From Candidatus Nitricoxidivorans perseverans (GTDB lineage Bacteria > Pseudomonadota > Gammaproteobacteria > Burkholderiales > Rhodocyclaceae): DNA of 64,000 nt. Made by a program: the position numbers and the translations under genes. The stretch is from the NCBI GenBank assembly GCA_030246985.1, contig CP107246.1:1118282-1182281 (forward strand), written 5' to 3'. How positions within the stretch are numbered: position 1 is the first letter of the stretch; each line of letters begins with the position of its first letter. Shown here one piece after another: positions 1 to 8,048 of this stretch. The notes beneath the pieces were generated by a model, which saw only the letters and a program-made list of their open reading frames with translations, was not told the origin of the DNA and did no database searches.

Positions 1-174
1 GGAAACGACGAAATCGAAACCGCCGGCCTTGAGTTTCTGCAGCGCCACGGCGCCATCCTCCGCCTCCTCGACGTTGATGAAACCAAGCTCCTTGAGCAGA
101 TTCCTGACGATGCGGCGCATCGTCGAGAAATCGTCGACGACCAGGAACTTGATCTTGCTCGGGTCTGCGGGCAT
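1..174 (-). CDS. cheY: Chemotaxis response regulator CheY (3' part outside window)
   Basis: Only the first 58 codons are inside the window; the gene runs off the left edge. The translation begins [20 protein letters not shown], with the acidic pair DD and the [15 protein letters not shown] helix typical of CheY. CheY is the phosphorylated receiver that binds the flagellar motor switch. It lies last in a minus-strand flagellar/chemotaxis block, 19 bases after the first cheV. The phospho-acceptor aspartate, expected near residue 57-60, is at the truncated edge and cannot be checked. Confidence 0.88.
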   Translation of the reverse strand, partial: MPADPSKIKFLVVDDFSTMRRIVRNLLKELGFINVEEAEDGAVALQKLKAGGFDFVVS

Positions 175-193
175 TTATTTTTTCTCCACGATC

Positions 194-1180
194 TCAGTCT
201 CGGACGGAACGCAACAGCAGCGGGCGCAGGGTTTCGGCCAGCACTTCGGCATCGAACTTGGCGCAGTAGGCATCGACGCCGACATTTCTGCCCATCGACC
301 GGTTGGCTTCGGACGACAGCGACGAGTGCATGACCACGGGAATGCCGTCGAAGCGTGAATCGGACTTGATGTTCTTGGTCAGGACATAGCCGTCCATCTC
401 GGGCATCTCGGCGTCGACCAGGATCAGATTCACTTCCTCGCGCAGGGGGCGGCCGAGTTGCTGGGCATGGGCGGCCATGCCCGACAGGCGAGTCCAGGCT
501 TCCAGGCCGTTCAGGGCATGCTTGTGGGCGACGCCCAGCTTGTCGAGGACCTCGGCGATCTTCTTGCGCGCCACCGCGGAATCATCGACGAAGAAAACAT
601 TGAACTCATCGGGTGCCTGGAGGCGTTCGATCTGGCCGATGACGGACTCGCCGAAGGTGTTGGCCAGTATCTGCTCGACGTCGACGATGGAGACCAGTTT
701 GCCGTCGGGCAGCTCGGTGATCGCCGTGATGTAGGCATGCAGGCCGCCGGTAACCACGGATTCCGGCGCGCGCACCTTGTCCCAATCGACGCGGATGATG
801 CGGTCGACGCCATGCACCAGGAACCCCAGGGTGCGCTTGCTGTATTCGGTCACCATCATGGAGCCGCCGAGCCCTTCAGGCGCGTCGGGCAGGTGCATCA
901 CCCTGGACAGGGAGACCACGGGAATCACGTTGCCGCGCAGGCTGATCAGGCCCTCGACGCCGTCGGGCATGTTGGGCGCCTTGGTGATCGAGGGCGTCTT
1001 GCTGACTTCGCGCACCTTGAAGACGTTGATGCCGAAAACCTCGTGGGTGCCGAGGGAAAACAGCAGGATCTCCATGCGGTTGGAGCCGGCCAGCTTGGTG
1101 CGCGCATCGACGCTCTCCAGCAGGGAGGCGCCCATCGGAGAGGCGTTGAGGGCGGGCTTGGACAGGGCGGTGGCGCTCAT
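194..1180 (-). CDS. cheV: Chemotaxis coupling protein CheV (CheW + receiver), copy 1
   Basis: This 328-residue protein has an N-terminal CheW-like domain (about residues 35-180, with EVFGINVFKVREV and GLISLRGNVIPVVSL) and a C-terminal receiver domain (about 195-320, with FFVDDSAVARKKI, the phospho-site region LILVDAEMPEMDGY, and HSSLSS). That is the CheV architecture: it couples chemoreceptors to CheA and is tuned by phosphorylation. It is followed by cheY and preceded by a second cheV with only 22 bases between. The two copies share the same architecture but differ substantially, so they are paralogues and not a recent duplication. Confidence 0.93.
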   Translation of the reverse strand: MSATALSKPALNASPMGASLLESVDARTKLAGSNRMEILLFSLGTHEVFGINVFKVREVSKTPSITKAPNMPDGVEGLISLRGNVIPVVSLSRVMHLPDAPEGLGGSMMVTEYSKRTLGFLVHGVDRIIRVDWDKVRAPESVVTGGLHAYITAITELPDGKLVSIVDVEQILANTFGESVIGQIERLQAPDEFNVFFVDDSAVARKKIAEVLDKLGVAHKHALNGLEAWTRLSGMAAHAQQLGRPLREEVNLILVDAEMPEMDGYVLTKNIKSDSRFDGIPVVMHSSLSSEANRSMGRNVGVDAYCAKFDAEVLAETLRPLLLRSVRD

Positions 1181-1202
1181 CGATCGGCTCCCTCGACAAT
1201 CA

Positions 1203-2171
1203 TCAGTTTCCGGCGTGGGCCGCGCCCGGCCCCAGCAGCAGGCGGGTCAGGGTCTCGGCCAGGCGCTGCGGCTCGAATTTCGGCACGTACTCGTCCACGC
1301 CGACGGACTTGCCCAGCTGCTGGTTCGACATGGACGACAGCGACGAATGCATGATCACCGGTATGCCGGCAAACCGGGGGTCGGACTTGATGTTCTTGGT
1401 CAGGATGTAGCCATCCATTTCCGGCATCTCGACGTCGGTGAGGATGAGCTGGACGGCGTCGGAGACCTTGCGGCCGGCGGAGCCGGCATATTCGGCGATC
1501 TTCAACAGTTCGTCCCAGGCCGCGCGTCCATTCACGGTGCTGATGTACTTGAGGCCGAGGACCTCCATTGTGCGCTGGATCTGACCGCGCGCCACCGAGG
1601 AATCATCCGCGAACAGAACGGTCAGGTTGTCGCGGCCGATCGGCTTGATGCCGGTGAACTGGTACTCGTCGTCGATCTTGGTGGTCTCGGCGAGCACGCG
1701 CTCGACATCGAGCAGCATGACCAGGCGGCCGTCGGGCAGTTCGGTGACGGCGGTGACCAGCCCGCCCATGTTGGTGGTCAGCATTTCCGGCGGCACGCGC
1801 ATCTGCGACCAATCGAGCCGCAGGATGGTGTCGACGGCCTCGACCAGGAAGCCCTGGGTGTGGCCGTTGTATTCCGTGACGATCATGATTTCGCGCGGCG
1901 ATTCCGGCTGGATGCCGGCATATTCGGCCAGGTCGACCACCGGTACGAGGACGCCCCGCAGGGAGACCATGCCCTTGACCGCCGCCGGCATGTCGGGCGC
2001 CGCGGTGATCGGCGGCGTCCGCATCACCTCGCGCACCTTGAAGACGTTGATGCCGTAGGTTTCATGCCGCCCTGTCCTCGCGTCAGCGCCGAGCGAGAAC
2101 AGGAGAATCTCCAGCTTGTTGGTGCCGGCCAGGCGCGTGCGCGCATCGATATTCCTGAGTAGTTCGGACAT
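1203..2171 (-). CDS. cheV: Chemotaxis coupling protein CheV (CheW + receiver), copy 2
   Basis: This 322-residue CheV paralogue has a CheW domain (YGINVFKVREVMRTP, GMVSLRGVLVPVVDL) followed by a receiver (VLFADDSSVARGQI, LILTDVEMPEMDGYILTKNIKSD). The phospho-acceptor Asp is in the LTDVEMPEMDG motif. Compared with the downstream copy it carries a short extra loop (ADARTGRHE) just before the first CheW beta strand. It is the upstream member of the cheV-cheV-cheY run and lies about 320 bases after motB, a gap that holds only a degraded fragment. Such proteins usually link distinct receptor subsets to CheA; the specific receptors are unknown here. Confidence 0.92.
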   Translation of the reverse strand: MSELLRNIDARTRLAGTNKLEILLFSLGADARTGRHETYGINVFKVREVMRTPPITAAPDMPAAVKGMVSLRGVLVPVVDLAEYAGIQPESPREIMIVTEYNGHTQGFLVEAVDTILRLDWSQMRVPPEMLTTNMGGLVTAVTELPDGRLVMLLDVERVLAETTKIDDEYQFTGIKPIGRDNLTVLFADDSSVARGQIQRTMEVLGLKYISTVNGRAAWDELLKIAEYAGSAGRKVSDAVQLILTDVEMPEMDGYILTKNIKSDPRFAGIPVIMHSSLSSMSNQQLGKSVGVDEYVPKFEPQRLAETLTRLLLGPGAAHAGN

Positions 2172-2230
2172 GTGCCAACCTCTCCCCTGCCATCCCGGCC
2201 GCGACGGATATCCGGATGCCGAATCTTACG

Positions 2231-2494
2231 TCATTTTACGGCGCCATGAGGCTCCCCGCCGAGCGCCATCAACGCGATGGTGGCATTGCCGGCTTCGTTG
2301 TACTGGAGACTGGCGCAAATCGAGCGGAGCAGTGCAACCCCGCGGCCGAAAGGCAATTCGCCTCCTTCCGCCGGGTCGACGGACGACAGGACGACGGAGG
2401 TGTTACGGACAAACTCGTCGAACTTCTGCGGGCGGCCCCAGGAGCGAGAACAGCAAAAAGGCGCCGAGGGACCCCATACGCCCTTCGCGCCGCC
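2231..2494 (-). pseudogene. Possible remnant of an anti-sigma/HATPase-type protein downstream of motB
   Basis: Between motB and cheV an open stretch continues in the same frame as motB directly after its stop codon and ends at 2231. Its last ~60 codons (KFDEFVRNTS..., then LPFGRGVALLRSICASLQYN and EAGNATIAL) resemble the G2 box and C-terminal strand of HATPase_c_2 (RsbW/SpoIIAB-like) domains, where GRG-x-x-L and YNE-x-GN are typical. No plausible start codon or N-terminal ATP-binding box precedes it. I read it as a truncated relic. The resemblance is by eye only and the segment could be non-coding; the rest of this 320-bp interval shows nothing else. Confidence 0.3.
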
Positions 2495-3433
2495 TCAACG
2501 CTGCGCCGGCGCCGCGGCGCCCCGGATGGCCTCCACCGCATCCTCGGCGCCTTCGACCTCCTCCATGCGGCCATCGCCCAGGATCGCCTCCTCCGTGCGC
2601 TTGTTGAGCACGACGATGCTGATGCGGCGGTTGATCGGGCTGTGGGGATCCGACTTGTCGTACAGAACCGTCGAGGCCAGGCCGACGACGCGCATCACCT
2701 TGGCGTCGTCCATGCCACCGAGCACCAGTTCGCGGCGCGAGGCGTTGGCCCGGTTGGTAGACAGTTCCCAGTTGCCGAAGCCACGGTCGCCGCCGGCGAA
2801 CGGCGTCGCATCGGTGTGGCCGGAAAGCGACAGGCGGTTCTCCACCTTGTTCAGGGCCTTGCCGATCTCGCGCAGGATGTCCCGCGTATAGGGTTTGAGC
2901 TCGGAGCTGGCCGAATCGAACATCGGCCGGTTCTTTTCATCGACGACCTGGATGCGCAACCCTTCCGAGGTGATGTCGAGCAGGAGCTGGTTCTTGAATG
3001 CCTTGAGGGAAGGCGTCGCCTCGATCAGAGCCTCCAGCTCGCCCTTGAGATCGGCGAGCCTCTGCTTTTCCATGCGCTCGAACTCCTCCTTCAGGCGCTG
3101 GAGGTTGATGGTCTTCTTCTCCGCCTCGATGTCGCCCTTCTTCACCTGGCCGTAGGTGCTGGTCAAGTCGGCGCCGCCCCCCTTGATCAGGGAGGAGGAG
3201 TCGCCGGAACCCGATCCGCCGAACATGGCCACCTTGAGCGGCGTCTGGAAGTAGTCGGCGATGCCCTTGAGGTCGCCCTTGGTGGTCGAGCCAAGCAGCC
3301 ACATCAACAGGAAGAAGGCCATCATCGCCGTCACAAAGTCGGCATAGGCGATCTTCCATGCGCCGCCGTGCGCGCCGCCGCCGCCCTTCTTGATCTTCTT
3401 GACAACGATTGGCTGCTGGGTATCGTCGCTCAT
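2495..3433 (-). CDS. motB: Flagellar motor stator protein MotB
   Basis: This 312-residue protein has a short cytoplasmic N-terminus, one membrane segment with the proton-binding aspartate (YADFVTAMMAFFLLMWLLGS, Asp32), a periplasmic linker, and a C-terminal OmpA/MotB peptidoglycan-binding domain (LSLSGHTDATPF, NWELSTNRANASRREL). It anchors the MotA-MotB stator to the cell wall and conducts protons to power the flagellum. It starts 6 bases after motA. The C-terminal tail (RTEEAILGDGRMEEVEGAEDAV) is acidic and probably disordered. Confidence 0.96.
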   Translation of the reverse strand: MSDDTQQPIVVKKIKKGGGGAHGGAWKIAYADFVTAMMAFFLLMWLLGSTTKGDLKGIADYFQTPLKVAMFGGSGSGDSSSLIKGGGADLTSTYGQVKKGDIEAEKKTINLQRLKEEFERMEKQRLADLKGELEALIEATPSLKAFKNQLLLDITSEGLRIQVVDEKNRPMFDSASSELKPYTRDILREIGKALNKVENRLSLSGHTDATPFAGGDRGFGNWELSTNRANASRRELVLGGMDDAKVMRVVGLASTVLYDKSDPHSPINRRISIVVLNKRTEEAILGDGRMEEVEGAEDAVEAIRGAAAPAQR

Positions 3434-3439
3434 GGCGAA

Positions 3440-4297
3440 TTACTTGCCTTTCCGCGCCTTGAGATCCTCTTCCATCTCGATGAAGCTCGGCCGATCGGTC
3501 GAGTAGAGCACCTTGCGGCCGAACTCGACGGCTACTTGCGGCGCATAGCCGTTCATGCTGGCAAGGAGAACCGCCTTGACGCACTGGTAGATCTTGCCGC
3601 CTTCCTCGGCCTTCTGCTCGAGCTGGCTGGCGATCGGCGCGACGAACCCGTAAGAGGCGATGATGCCGAGGAAGGTGCCGACCAGCGCGCCGCCGATCAT
3701 CTTGCCGAGCACCGCCGGCGGTTCGCCCACCGAGCCCATCACGTTCACCACGCCCATCACCGCCACGACGATGCCGAACGCCGGCAGGCCGTCGGCGGCC
3801 TTCGACATGATGTGCGCCGGCAGATGCGCTTCCTGATGATGTGTCTCGATTTCGAGGTCCATCAGATTCTCGATCTCGAAAGCATTGAGGTTGCCGCCGA
3901 CCATCATGCGCAGGTAGTCGGTGATGAATTCCATCACATGATGGTCATGGGAAATGTTCGGGTACTTGGAGAAGATCGGGCTGGCCTCCGGATTCTCGAT
4001 GTCGCTCTCGATCGACATCAGGCCCTCCTTGCGCACCTTGGCCAGAATCTCGAAAAGCATGGCCAGAAGATCCATGTAGAGCGCCTTGCCGTAGGGCGAC
4101 CCCTTGAGCACGGTCGGCACGGCGGCTATCGTGGCCTTGAAAGCCTTGGATCCGTTGCCCGCGACGAAGCCGCCGATCGCGAGGCCGATGAGCGCCAGAT
4201 ATTCCATCGGCACCCACAATGCGGCCAGACTGCCGTGAACGGCGTAGGTTCCGACCGCGGATAACAGGATGATCACATACCCTACGAGCAGGGACAT
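3440..4297 (-). CDS. motA: Flagellar motor stator protein MotA
   Basis: This 285-residue protein has four predicted membrane segments: two near the N-terminus (LLVGYVIILLSAVGTYAV; EYLALIGLAIGGFVAG) and two in the C-terminal half (LPAFGIVVAVMGVVNVMGSV; ALVGTFLGIIASYGFVAPIA). A large cytoplasmic loop between them should contact FliG. Length and sequence are typical of proton-driven MotA. It is followed after 6 bases by motB and lies 112 bases downstream of flhC, so it is probably in, or directly controlled by, the flhDC transcription unit. Confidence 0.96.
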   Translation of the reverse strand: MSLLVGYVIILLSAVGTYAVHGSLAALWVPMEYLALIGLAIGGFVAGNGSKAFKATIAAVPTVLKGSPYGKALYMDLLAMLFEILAKVRKEGLMSIESDIENPEASPIFSKYPNISHDHHVMEFITDYLRMMVGGNLNAFEIENLMDLEIETHHQEAHLPAHIMSKAADGLPAFGIVVAVMGVVNVMGSVGEPPAVLGKMIGGALVGTFLGIIASYGFVAPIASQLEQKAEEGGKIYQCVKAVLLASMNGYAPQVAVEFGRKVLYSTDRPSFIEMEEDLKARKGK

Positions 4298-4409
4298 CGC
4301 CGACCTCTTGTTTGGATTCCGGGGACGATACGAACGAAAACGCCGCCCCTAGGGACAGGCGCAATCATAACGGCAAACGAACCAGCGCGGGGCGGCCCGC
4401 ACCGGTCCG

Positions 4410-4955
4410 TCAGCAGGCCGCGGCAACGGCGGTTTCGGCCGCCCGGCGGGTCTTGCCGGCACGAGCCGGCAGATGGCAAAGACCGCAGACGTACCCGCGC
4501 GTCGGGTCGAAGGCATGCGCCACGAACTCGCCGCCGCATTCGCGGCAGGTGGCCGTTTGCAGCATCTTGGCATCGAAGAAACGCACCATGGTCCAGGCCC
4601 GGGTCAACGACAGCACGACTTCCATGTCGGTGCGCGTGACCTTGTCGAGGTACATGCGGTAGGACTTGATGATCAACTCAAGGCCGGAGAGCCGGGTGTG
4701 CTTCCCGAAGAAGCGGAAATAGGCCATGAACAGGGAGGCATGGACGTTCGGCTGCCAGGTCATGAACCAGTCGGTCGAGAACGGCAGCATGCCCTTGGGC
4801 GGCGAGACGCCCTTCACTTCCTTATAGAGCTTGAGCAGGCGTTCGCGGGAAAGGTTGGTCTCCGCTTCAAGCAGCTGCAAACGGGCGCCGAGCTGGATCA
4901 ACTCGACGGCCAGACGGATGTCTCTCGCTTCCGAAATGACGGACTTATTGCGCAT
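4410..4955 (-). CDS. flhC: Flagellar master transcriptional regulator FlhC
   Basis: This 181-residue protein matches FlhC. The C-terminal half contains the zinc-site cysteines CRECGGEF...YVCGLCHLP (two CxxC pairs about 17 residues apart), characteristic of the FlhD4C2 complex. FlhC binds DNA with FlhD to activate class II flagellar promoters. It sits 39 bases after flhD and upstream of motA, the classical flhD-flhC-motA-motB order of enterobacteria and many betaproteobacteria. The C-terminus is a short alanine-rich tail. Confidence 0.95.
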   Translation of the reverse strand: MRNKSVISEARDIRLAVELIQLGARLQLLEAETNLSRERLLKLYKEVKGVSPPKGMLPFSTDWFMTWQPNVHASLFMAYFRFFGKHTRLSGLELIIKSYRMYLDKVTRTDMEVVLSLTRAWTMVRFFDAKMLQTATCRECGGEFVAHAFDPTRGYVCGLCHLPARAGKTRRAAETAVAAAC

Positions 4956-4994
4956 GGGAACCTCCGTGACGAATCAAGTGCGCCGCGACGCGGC

Positions 4995-5315
4995 TTAAAC
5001 CATGGTTTCGAGCGGCTTGCCAGCGGCGAGAATCGTCGCGTGCACGCGACCGACGCCGCGGTCGCGCTCGTGATTGACCAATAGATCGAGAAGCAAGGCA
5101 TCATCGAAACGGAAGTTGCACAGCAGCATGTCGGAGCCGGCCATTTTCAGTACCTGCCCCGGCGTCAGGCGCTCCAGGATGTCGGCAATCTCTTCGCTGA
5201 TGCCCAACCGGAAAATGGCCGCATCGCGATCGGAGCGAACCATGTTCTGCGCCAGCATCAGGTAGGCAAGATTGACTTCCTTTATGTCATTGTAGGTGTC
5301 AGTCGACTTCATCAT
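4995..5315 (-). CDS. flhD: Flagellar master transcriptional regulator FlhD
   Basis: This 106-residue protein matches FlhD (EVNLAYLMLAQNMVRSDRDAAIFRLGIS, then DILERLTPGQVLKMAGSDML). It dimerises and partners FlhC to activate flagellar genes. The start is the first of two adjacent ATGs, with a GGAG Shine-Dalgarno just upstream. It is the first gene of the minus-strand motility block. Its roughly 200-bp upstream region is AT-rich and contains a perfect 10-bp inverted repeat. Confidence 0.95.
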   Translation of the reverse strand: MMKSTDTYNDIKEVNLAYLMLAQNMVRSDRDAAIFRLGISEEIADILERLTPGQVLKMAGSDMLLCNFRFDDALLLDLLVNHERDRGVGRVHATILAAGKPLETMV

Positions 5316-5430
5316 GCACTCCTCATAAGCCCCGTCCGGAGTCAGATTGACGGTGGATGCATTATCGGCGACTCCCCGTAAAGGAAAGAATCAGCGGAAA
5401 AGTGTTTTTGTTGTAAGAAATGGATAGCGT

Positions 5431-5459
5431 ATATTTGTAATAAAAAACCTTACAAATAT
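5431..5459. promoter_or_regulatory. Perfect inverted repeat in the flhD-Nudix divergent promoter region
   Basis: ATATTTGTAA at 5431-5440 is repeated as its exact complement TTACAAATAT at 5450-5459 with a 9-base AT-rich spacer. It lies about 115 bases upstream of the flhD start and 62 bases upstream of the Nudix start, inside a strikingly AT-rich patch. It could be an operator for flhDC control or a leader hairpin. No named regulator is assigned. Confidence 0.45.
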
Positions 5460-5521
5460 CGCGTTACACATTGTTAAATATAGTTTTTTCAGACGCACCC
5501 CCCATATAGGCAAGACCACCC

Positions 5522-6094
5522 ATGGATCCCGTCATCAATTTCTGCTGCACCTGCGGCGCGCCCGTCATCCTTTGCGTGCCGACCGGCGATTCGCTGCCGC
5601 GCCATGTCTGCGGCGCCTGCGGCACCATCCATTACCGCAACCCCAAGCTGGTCGTCGGCGCCCTGCCCGAATGGGAAGATCGCATTCTGCTGTGCCGTCG
5701 GGCCATCGAGCCGCGCAGGGGGTTCTGGACGCTGCCGGCCGGTTTCATGGAAAACCTGGAGTCCGTCGCGGCCGCCGCCGTGCGCGAGACCGTCGAGGAG
5801 GCCTGCGCCCGCATCGAGCTGGGCGATATGTTCTCCCTGATCAGCGTGCCCCACATCAGCCAGGTTCACGTCATCTACCGCGCCCGGCTTCTCGATCTGG
5901 ATTTCTCGCCAGGCGAGGAAAGCCTCGAAGTCGCCCTATTCCGCGAGGATGAGATTCCCTGGGACAGGATCGCCTTCCGCACCATCGCCACCACCCTGCG
6001 CCACTACTTCGCCGACCGCAAGGCAGGCTCCTTTCGTCTCCACACCGGAGAAATATCCCCATCCCCAAAGACAAGCAGTGCGGGCAATCAATAA
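5522..6094 (+). CDS. Nudix hydrolase with N-terminal zinc ribbon
   Basis: This 190-residue protein opens with a four-cysteine zinc-ribbon (CCTCGAPV ... HVCGACGTIHY), followed by a Nudix domain with the box GFMENLESVAAAAVRETVEE (REx2EE catalytic core near residues 80-95). The fold resembles the NudC/ADP-ribose-type Nudix proteins often annotated in betaproteobacteria. The substrate cannot be told from sequence. It stands alone, divergent from flhD, and about 300 bases before the cytochrome operon. Confidence 0.9.
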   Translation: MDPVINFCCTCGAPVILCVPTGDSLPRHVCGACGTIHYRNPKLVVGALPEWEDRILLCRRAIEPRRGFWTLPAGFMENLESVAAAAVRETVEEACARIELGDMFSLISVPHISQVHVIYRARLLDLDFSPGEESLEVALFREDEIPWDRIAFRTIATTLRHYFADRKAGSFRLHTGEISPSPKTSSAGNQ

Positions 6095-6396
6095 GAGATT
6101 CATTATTTTGTGAAATTCGCGACCTTGATTAGGCTATTAACAGACATTGGTTGTCTATATCGAAAGTTGCTGACACAATTGCACACAGATGCTGCAATAA
6201 TGCGGTCTGTTTTACCGGGTTGATGGACATGGAGACAACTCCCGCGACCCTGTAAAAATAGCGCCAGGCGTTGAATAGCGGCGGTATGATATGCTCCGTT
6301 TTCATGTTTCGGGACGGTGAATCGAAGCCGCGCCGAACAGTAGCAAAAAAGTTTCGAAACGATTTTACCGACCAGGATTTGAAAGGACTGGAAGAG
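6095..6396. other. 302-bp intergenic region upstream of the NapC/FccAB operon
   Basis: No gene is supported in this gap between the Nudix stop and the NapC ATG. An in-frame upstream extension of the NapC reading frame exists from 6271, but it lacks homology and a ribosome-binding site. The region must hold the operon promoter. I looked for a TTGAT-N4-ATCAA FNR-type box and found none convincing. Confidence 0.5.
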
Positions 6397-7038
6397 ATGG
6401 CCGAAGAATCTCAGAACGAGCAGCAGCCCGAGTCAAGGGAAGGGATGTGGACGAGGCTGAAGAAACCCCCGAAGTGTTCCTTCCGCACCCTACTTGTCGT
6501 TGGCATGCTGCTGGGCATCGTTTTCTGGGGCGGACTCAACACCGCCATGGAATGGACCAACCGCGCGGAGTTCTGCACCTCCTGCCACGAGATGACCATT
6601 CCCTACGAAGAACTCAAGAAGACGGTGCACTACAAAAACCGCAGCGGCACCACGGTGAATTGCGCCGACTGCCATGTGGCCAGCAGCAAGACCCCCACCG
6701 ACTACATATTCAAGTCCCTTCAGAAGCTCATGGCCGCCCGCGACGTCATCGGCAAGATCACCGGCATCGTGGATACGCCGGAGAAATTCGAGGCGCACCG
6801 GCTGGAGATGGCCAAGCGCGTCTGGGCGCGCATGAAGGATCGGGACTCCAAGGAGTGCCGAAACTGCCACAACTTCGCCACCATGGACCCCGAGAAGCAG
6901 AAGGACCGCTCGGTGGTCAAGCATGAGGGCGCGATCGAGGACGGCAAGACCTGCATCGACTGCCACAAGGGCATCGCGCACAAGCCGGTGCACCAGTTGC
7001 TCGAAAAGGAGCAGACAGCGGAGAAGAAGGAAGGCTGA
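6397..7038 (+). CDS. NapC/NirT-family membrane tetraheme cytochrome c
   Basis: Starting at the ATG with an upstream AAAGGACTGGAAGAG stretch gives 213 residues. There is one N-terminal membrane anchor (about residues 31-49) and four CxxCH heme sites (C60-H64, C89-H93, C154-H158, C186-H190), the NapC/NirT/NrfH pattern. Family members oxidise quinol in the membrane and hand electrons to periplasmic partners. Here it heads an operon with a heme-binding EBDH-like protein, a diheme cytochrome and an FccB-like flavoprotein and not a nitrate or nitrite reductase, so its partner is unusual. The C-terminus is Lys/Glu-rich. Confidence 0.9.
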   Translation: MAEESQNEQQPESREGMWTRLKKPPKCSFRTLLVVGMLLGIVFWGGLNTAMEWTNRAEFCTSCHEMTIPYEELKKTVHYKNRSGTTVNCADCHVASSKTPTDYIFKSLQKLMAARDVIGKITGIVDTPEKFEAHRLEMAKRVWARMKDRDSKECRNCHNFATMDPEKQKDRSVVKHEGAIEDGKTCIDCHKGIAHKPVHQLLEKEQTAEKKEG

Positions 7039-7106
7039 TAGGATTGCGCCTCCCAATCCGCATAGTGCGAACCGGTTTTGTCATTACTGATATCAGGAGC
7101 TGATCG

Positions 7107-8015
7107 ATGAAGAAGATTTCCATGGCCGTGATGGCCGCATTCGTTGCCGGTGGCGCCGGGAGCGCGCTGGCCTCCCCCGACTGGAGCAAGGCGCCCGTGC
7201 GCAAGGTCAAGGTGTTCTATCCTGGCCAGTCGAGCCTGGAATGGGTGATGAACAAGGCCGACCACTCCGCCGTGCCCGACATCGTCGAAAAGAAGCGACC
7301 CTGCGCCAAGTGTCACGAGGGCGACGCCAACGACGTCGGCAACGCCATCGTCGCCGGCAAGCCGGTCGGCAGCTCGAAGAGCGTGCTGGAACCGAAGCCC
7401 ATCGCCGGCAAGGTCGGCTGGCTGCCGATCCAGTTCCAGGCCGCGCACGATGGCGAGAAGATTTACTTCCGCTTCGAGTGGGTGCCGCCGAAGCTCGGCG
7501 ACGCCAAGATGGACAAGAAGAACGAGATGAAGCTCACCATGCTGTTCGACGGCGGCGGCACGGTCGAAGGAGCGGATCTCAACGGCTGCTGGTCGACCTG
7601 CCATGATGACATGCGCACGATGAAGAGCGCCAAGGACGACAAGAAGACCAAGCATATCAAGGACGCCGACCTCGCCGGCGGCAAGTTCTACGACCTGATC
7701 CAGTTCCGCAGCGGTGAGAAGAAACTGTTCGACGGCCATGTCGCCGACAAGCGCGTCGAGGAGGGCGGCAAGGGCCTCGTCAAGGCCGAGGGCGTCAAGG
7801 ACGGCAATAAGTGGGTCGTCACCTTCGAGCGCAAGCTTGCCGGCGGCGGCGCGGGCGACCACGCGATCGCCCCGGGCAAGACCTACAACTTCGGCTTCGC
7901 GATTCACGAGGACCATACCGAGGCCCGCTACCACTATGTTTCGCTGGGCTACCAGTTCGGCCTCGACAAGGCCGTGGAGGGCGTAAAGAATTACTACAAC
8001 GTAGTGAAGCAGTAA
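7107..8015 (+). CDS. Periplasmic ethylbenzene-dehydrogenase-like heme-binding protein
   Basis: This 302-residue protein has an N-terminal signal peptide (MKKISMAVMAAFVAGGAGSA) and a domain resembling the heme-binding subunit of ethylbenzene dehydrogenase/DMSO-reductase-family complexes (about residues 100-295, with LPIQFQAAHDGEKIYFRFEW). It adds one CxxCH (C66-H70) and one CxxxCH (C161-H166, CWSTCHDDM). It is probably an electron-transfer protein between the upstream NapC-type protein and the downstream diheme cytochrome. There is no molybdenum catalytic subunit nearby, so dehydrogenase function is not implied. Confidence 0.72.
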   Translation: MKKISMAVMAAFVAGGAGSALASPDWSKAPVRKVKVFYPGQSSLEWVMNKADHSAVPDIVEKKRPCAKCHEGDANDVGNAIVAGKPVGSSKSVLEPKPIAGKVGWLPIQFQAAHDGEKIYFRFEWVPPKLGDAKMDKKNEMKLTMLFDGGGTVEGADLNGCWSTCHDDMRTMKSAKDDKKTKHIKDADLAGGKFYDLIQFRSGEKKLFDGHVADKRVEEGGKGLVKAEGVKDGNKWVVTFERKLAGGGAGDHAIAPGKTYNFGFAIHEDHTEARYHYVSLGYQFGLDKAVEGVKNYYNVVKQ

Positions 8016-8048
8016 CAGCAGCGGTTTTTCCCACAAAGGAGGAAGGAG

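Noticed and set aside
2216-4264. A 682-codon plus-strand frame opposite motA and motB
   Set aside because: It is a shadow of the stator genes, with a His/Arg-rich translation.
6095-6396. An FNR-type box upstream of the NapC/FccAB operon
   Set aside because: TTGATTAGGCTATTAA resembles a half site only; the second half does not fit the consensus.
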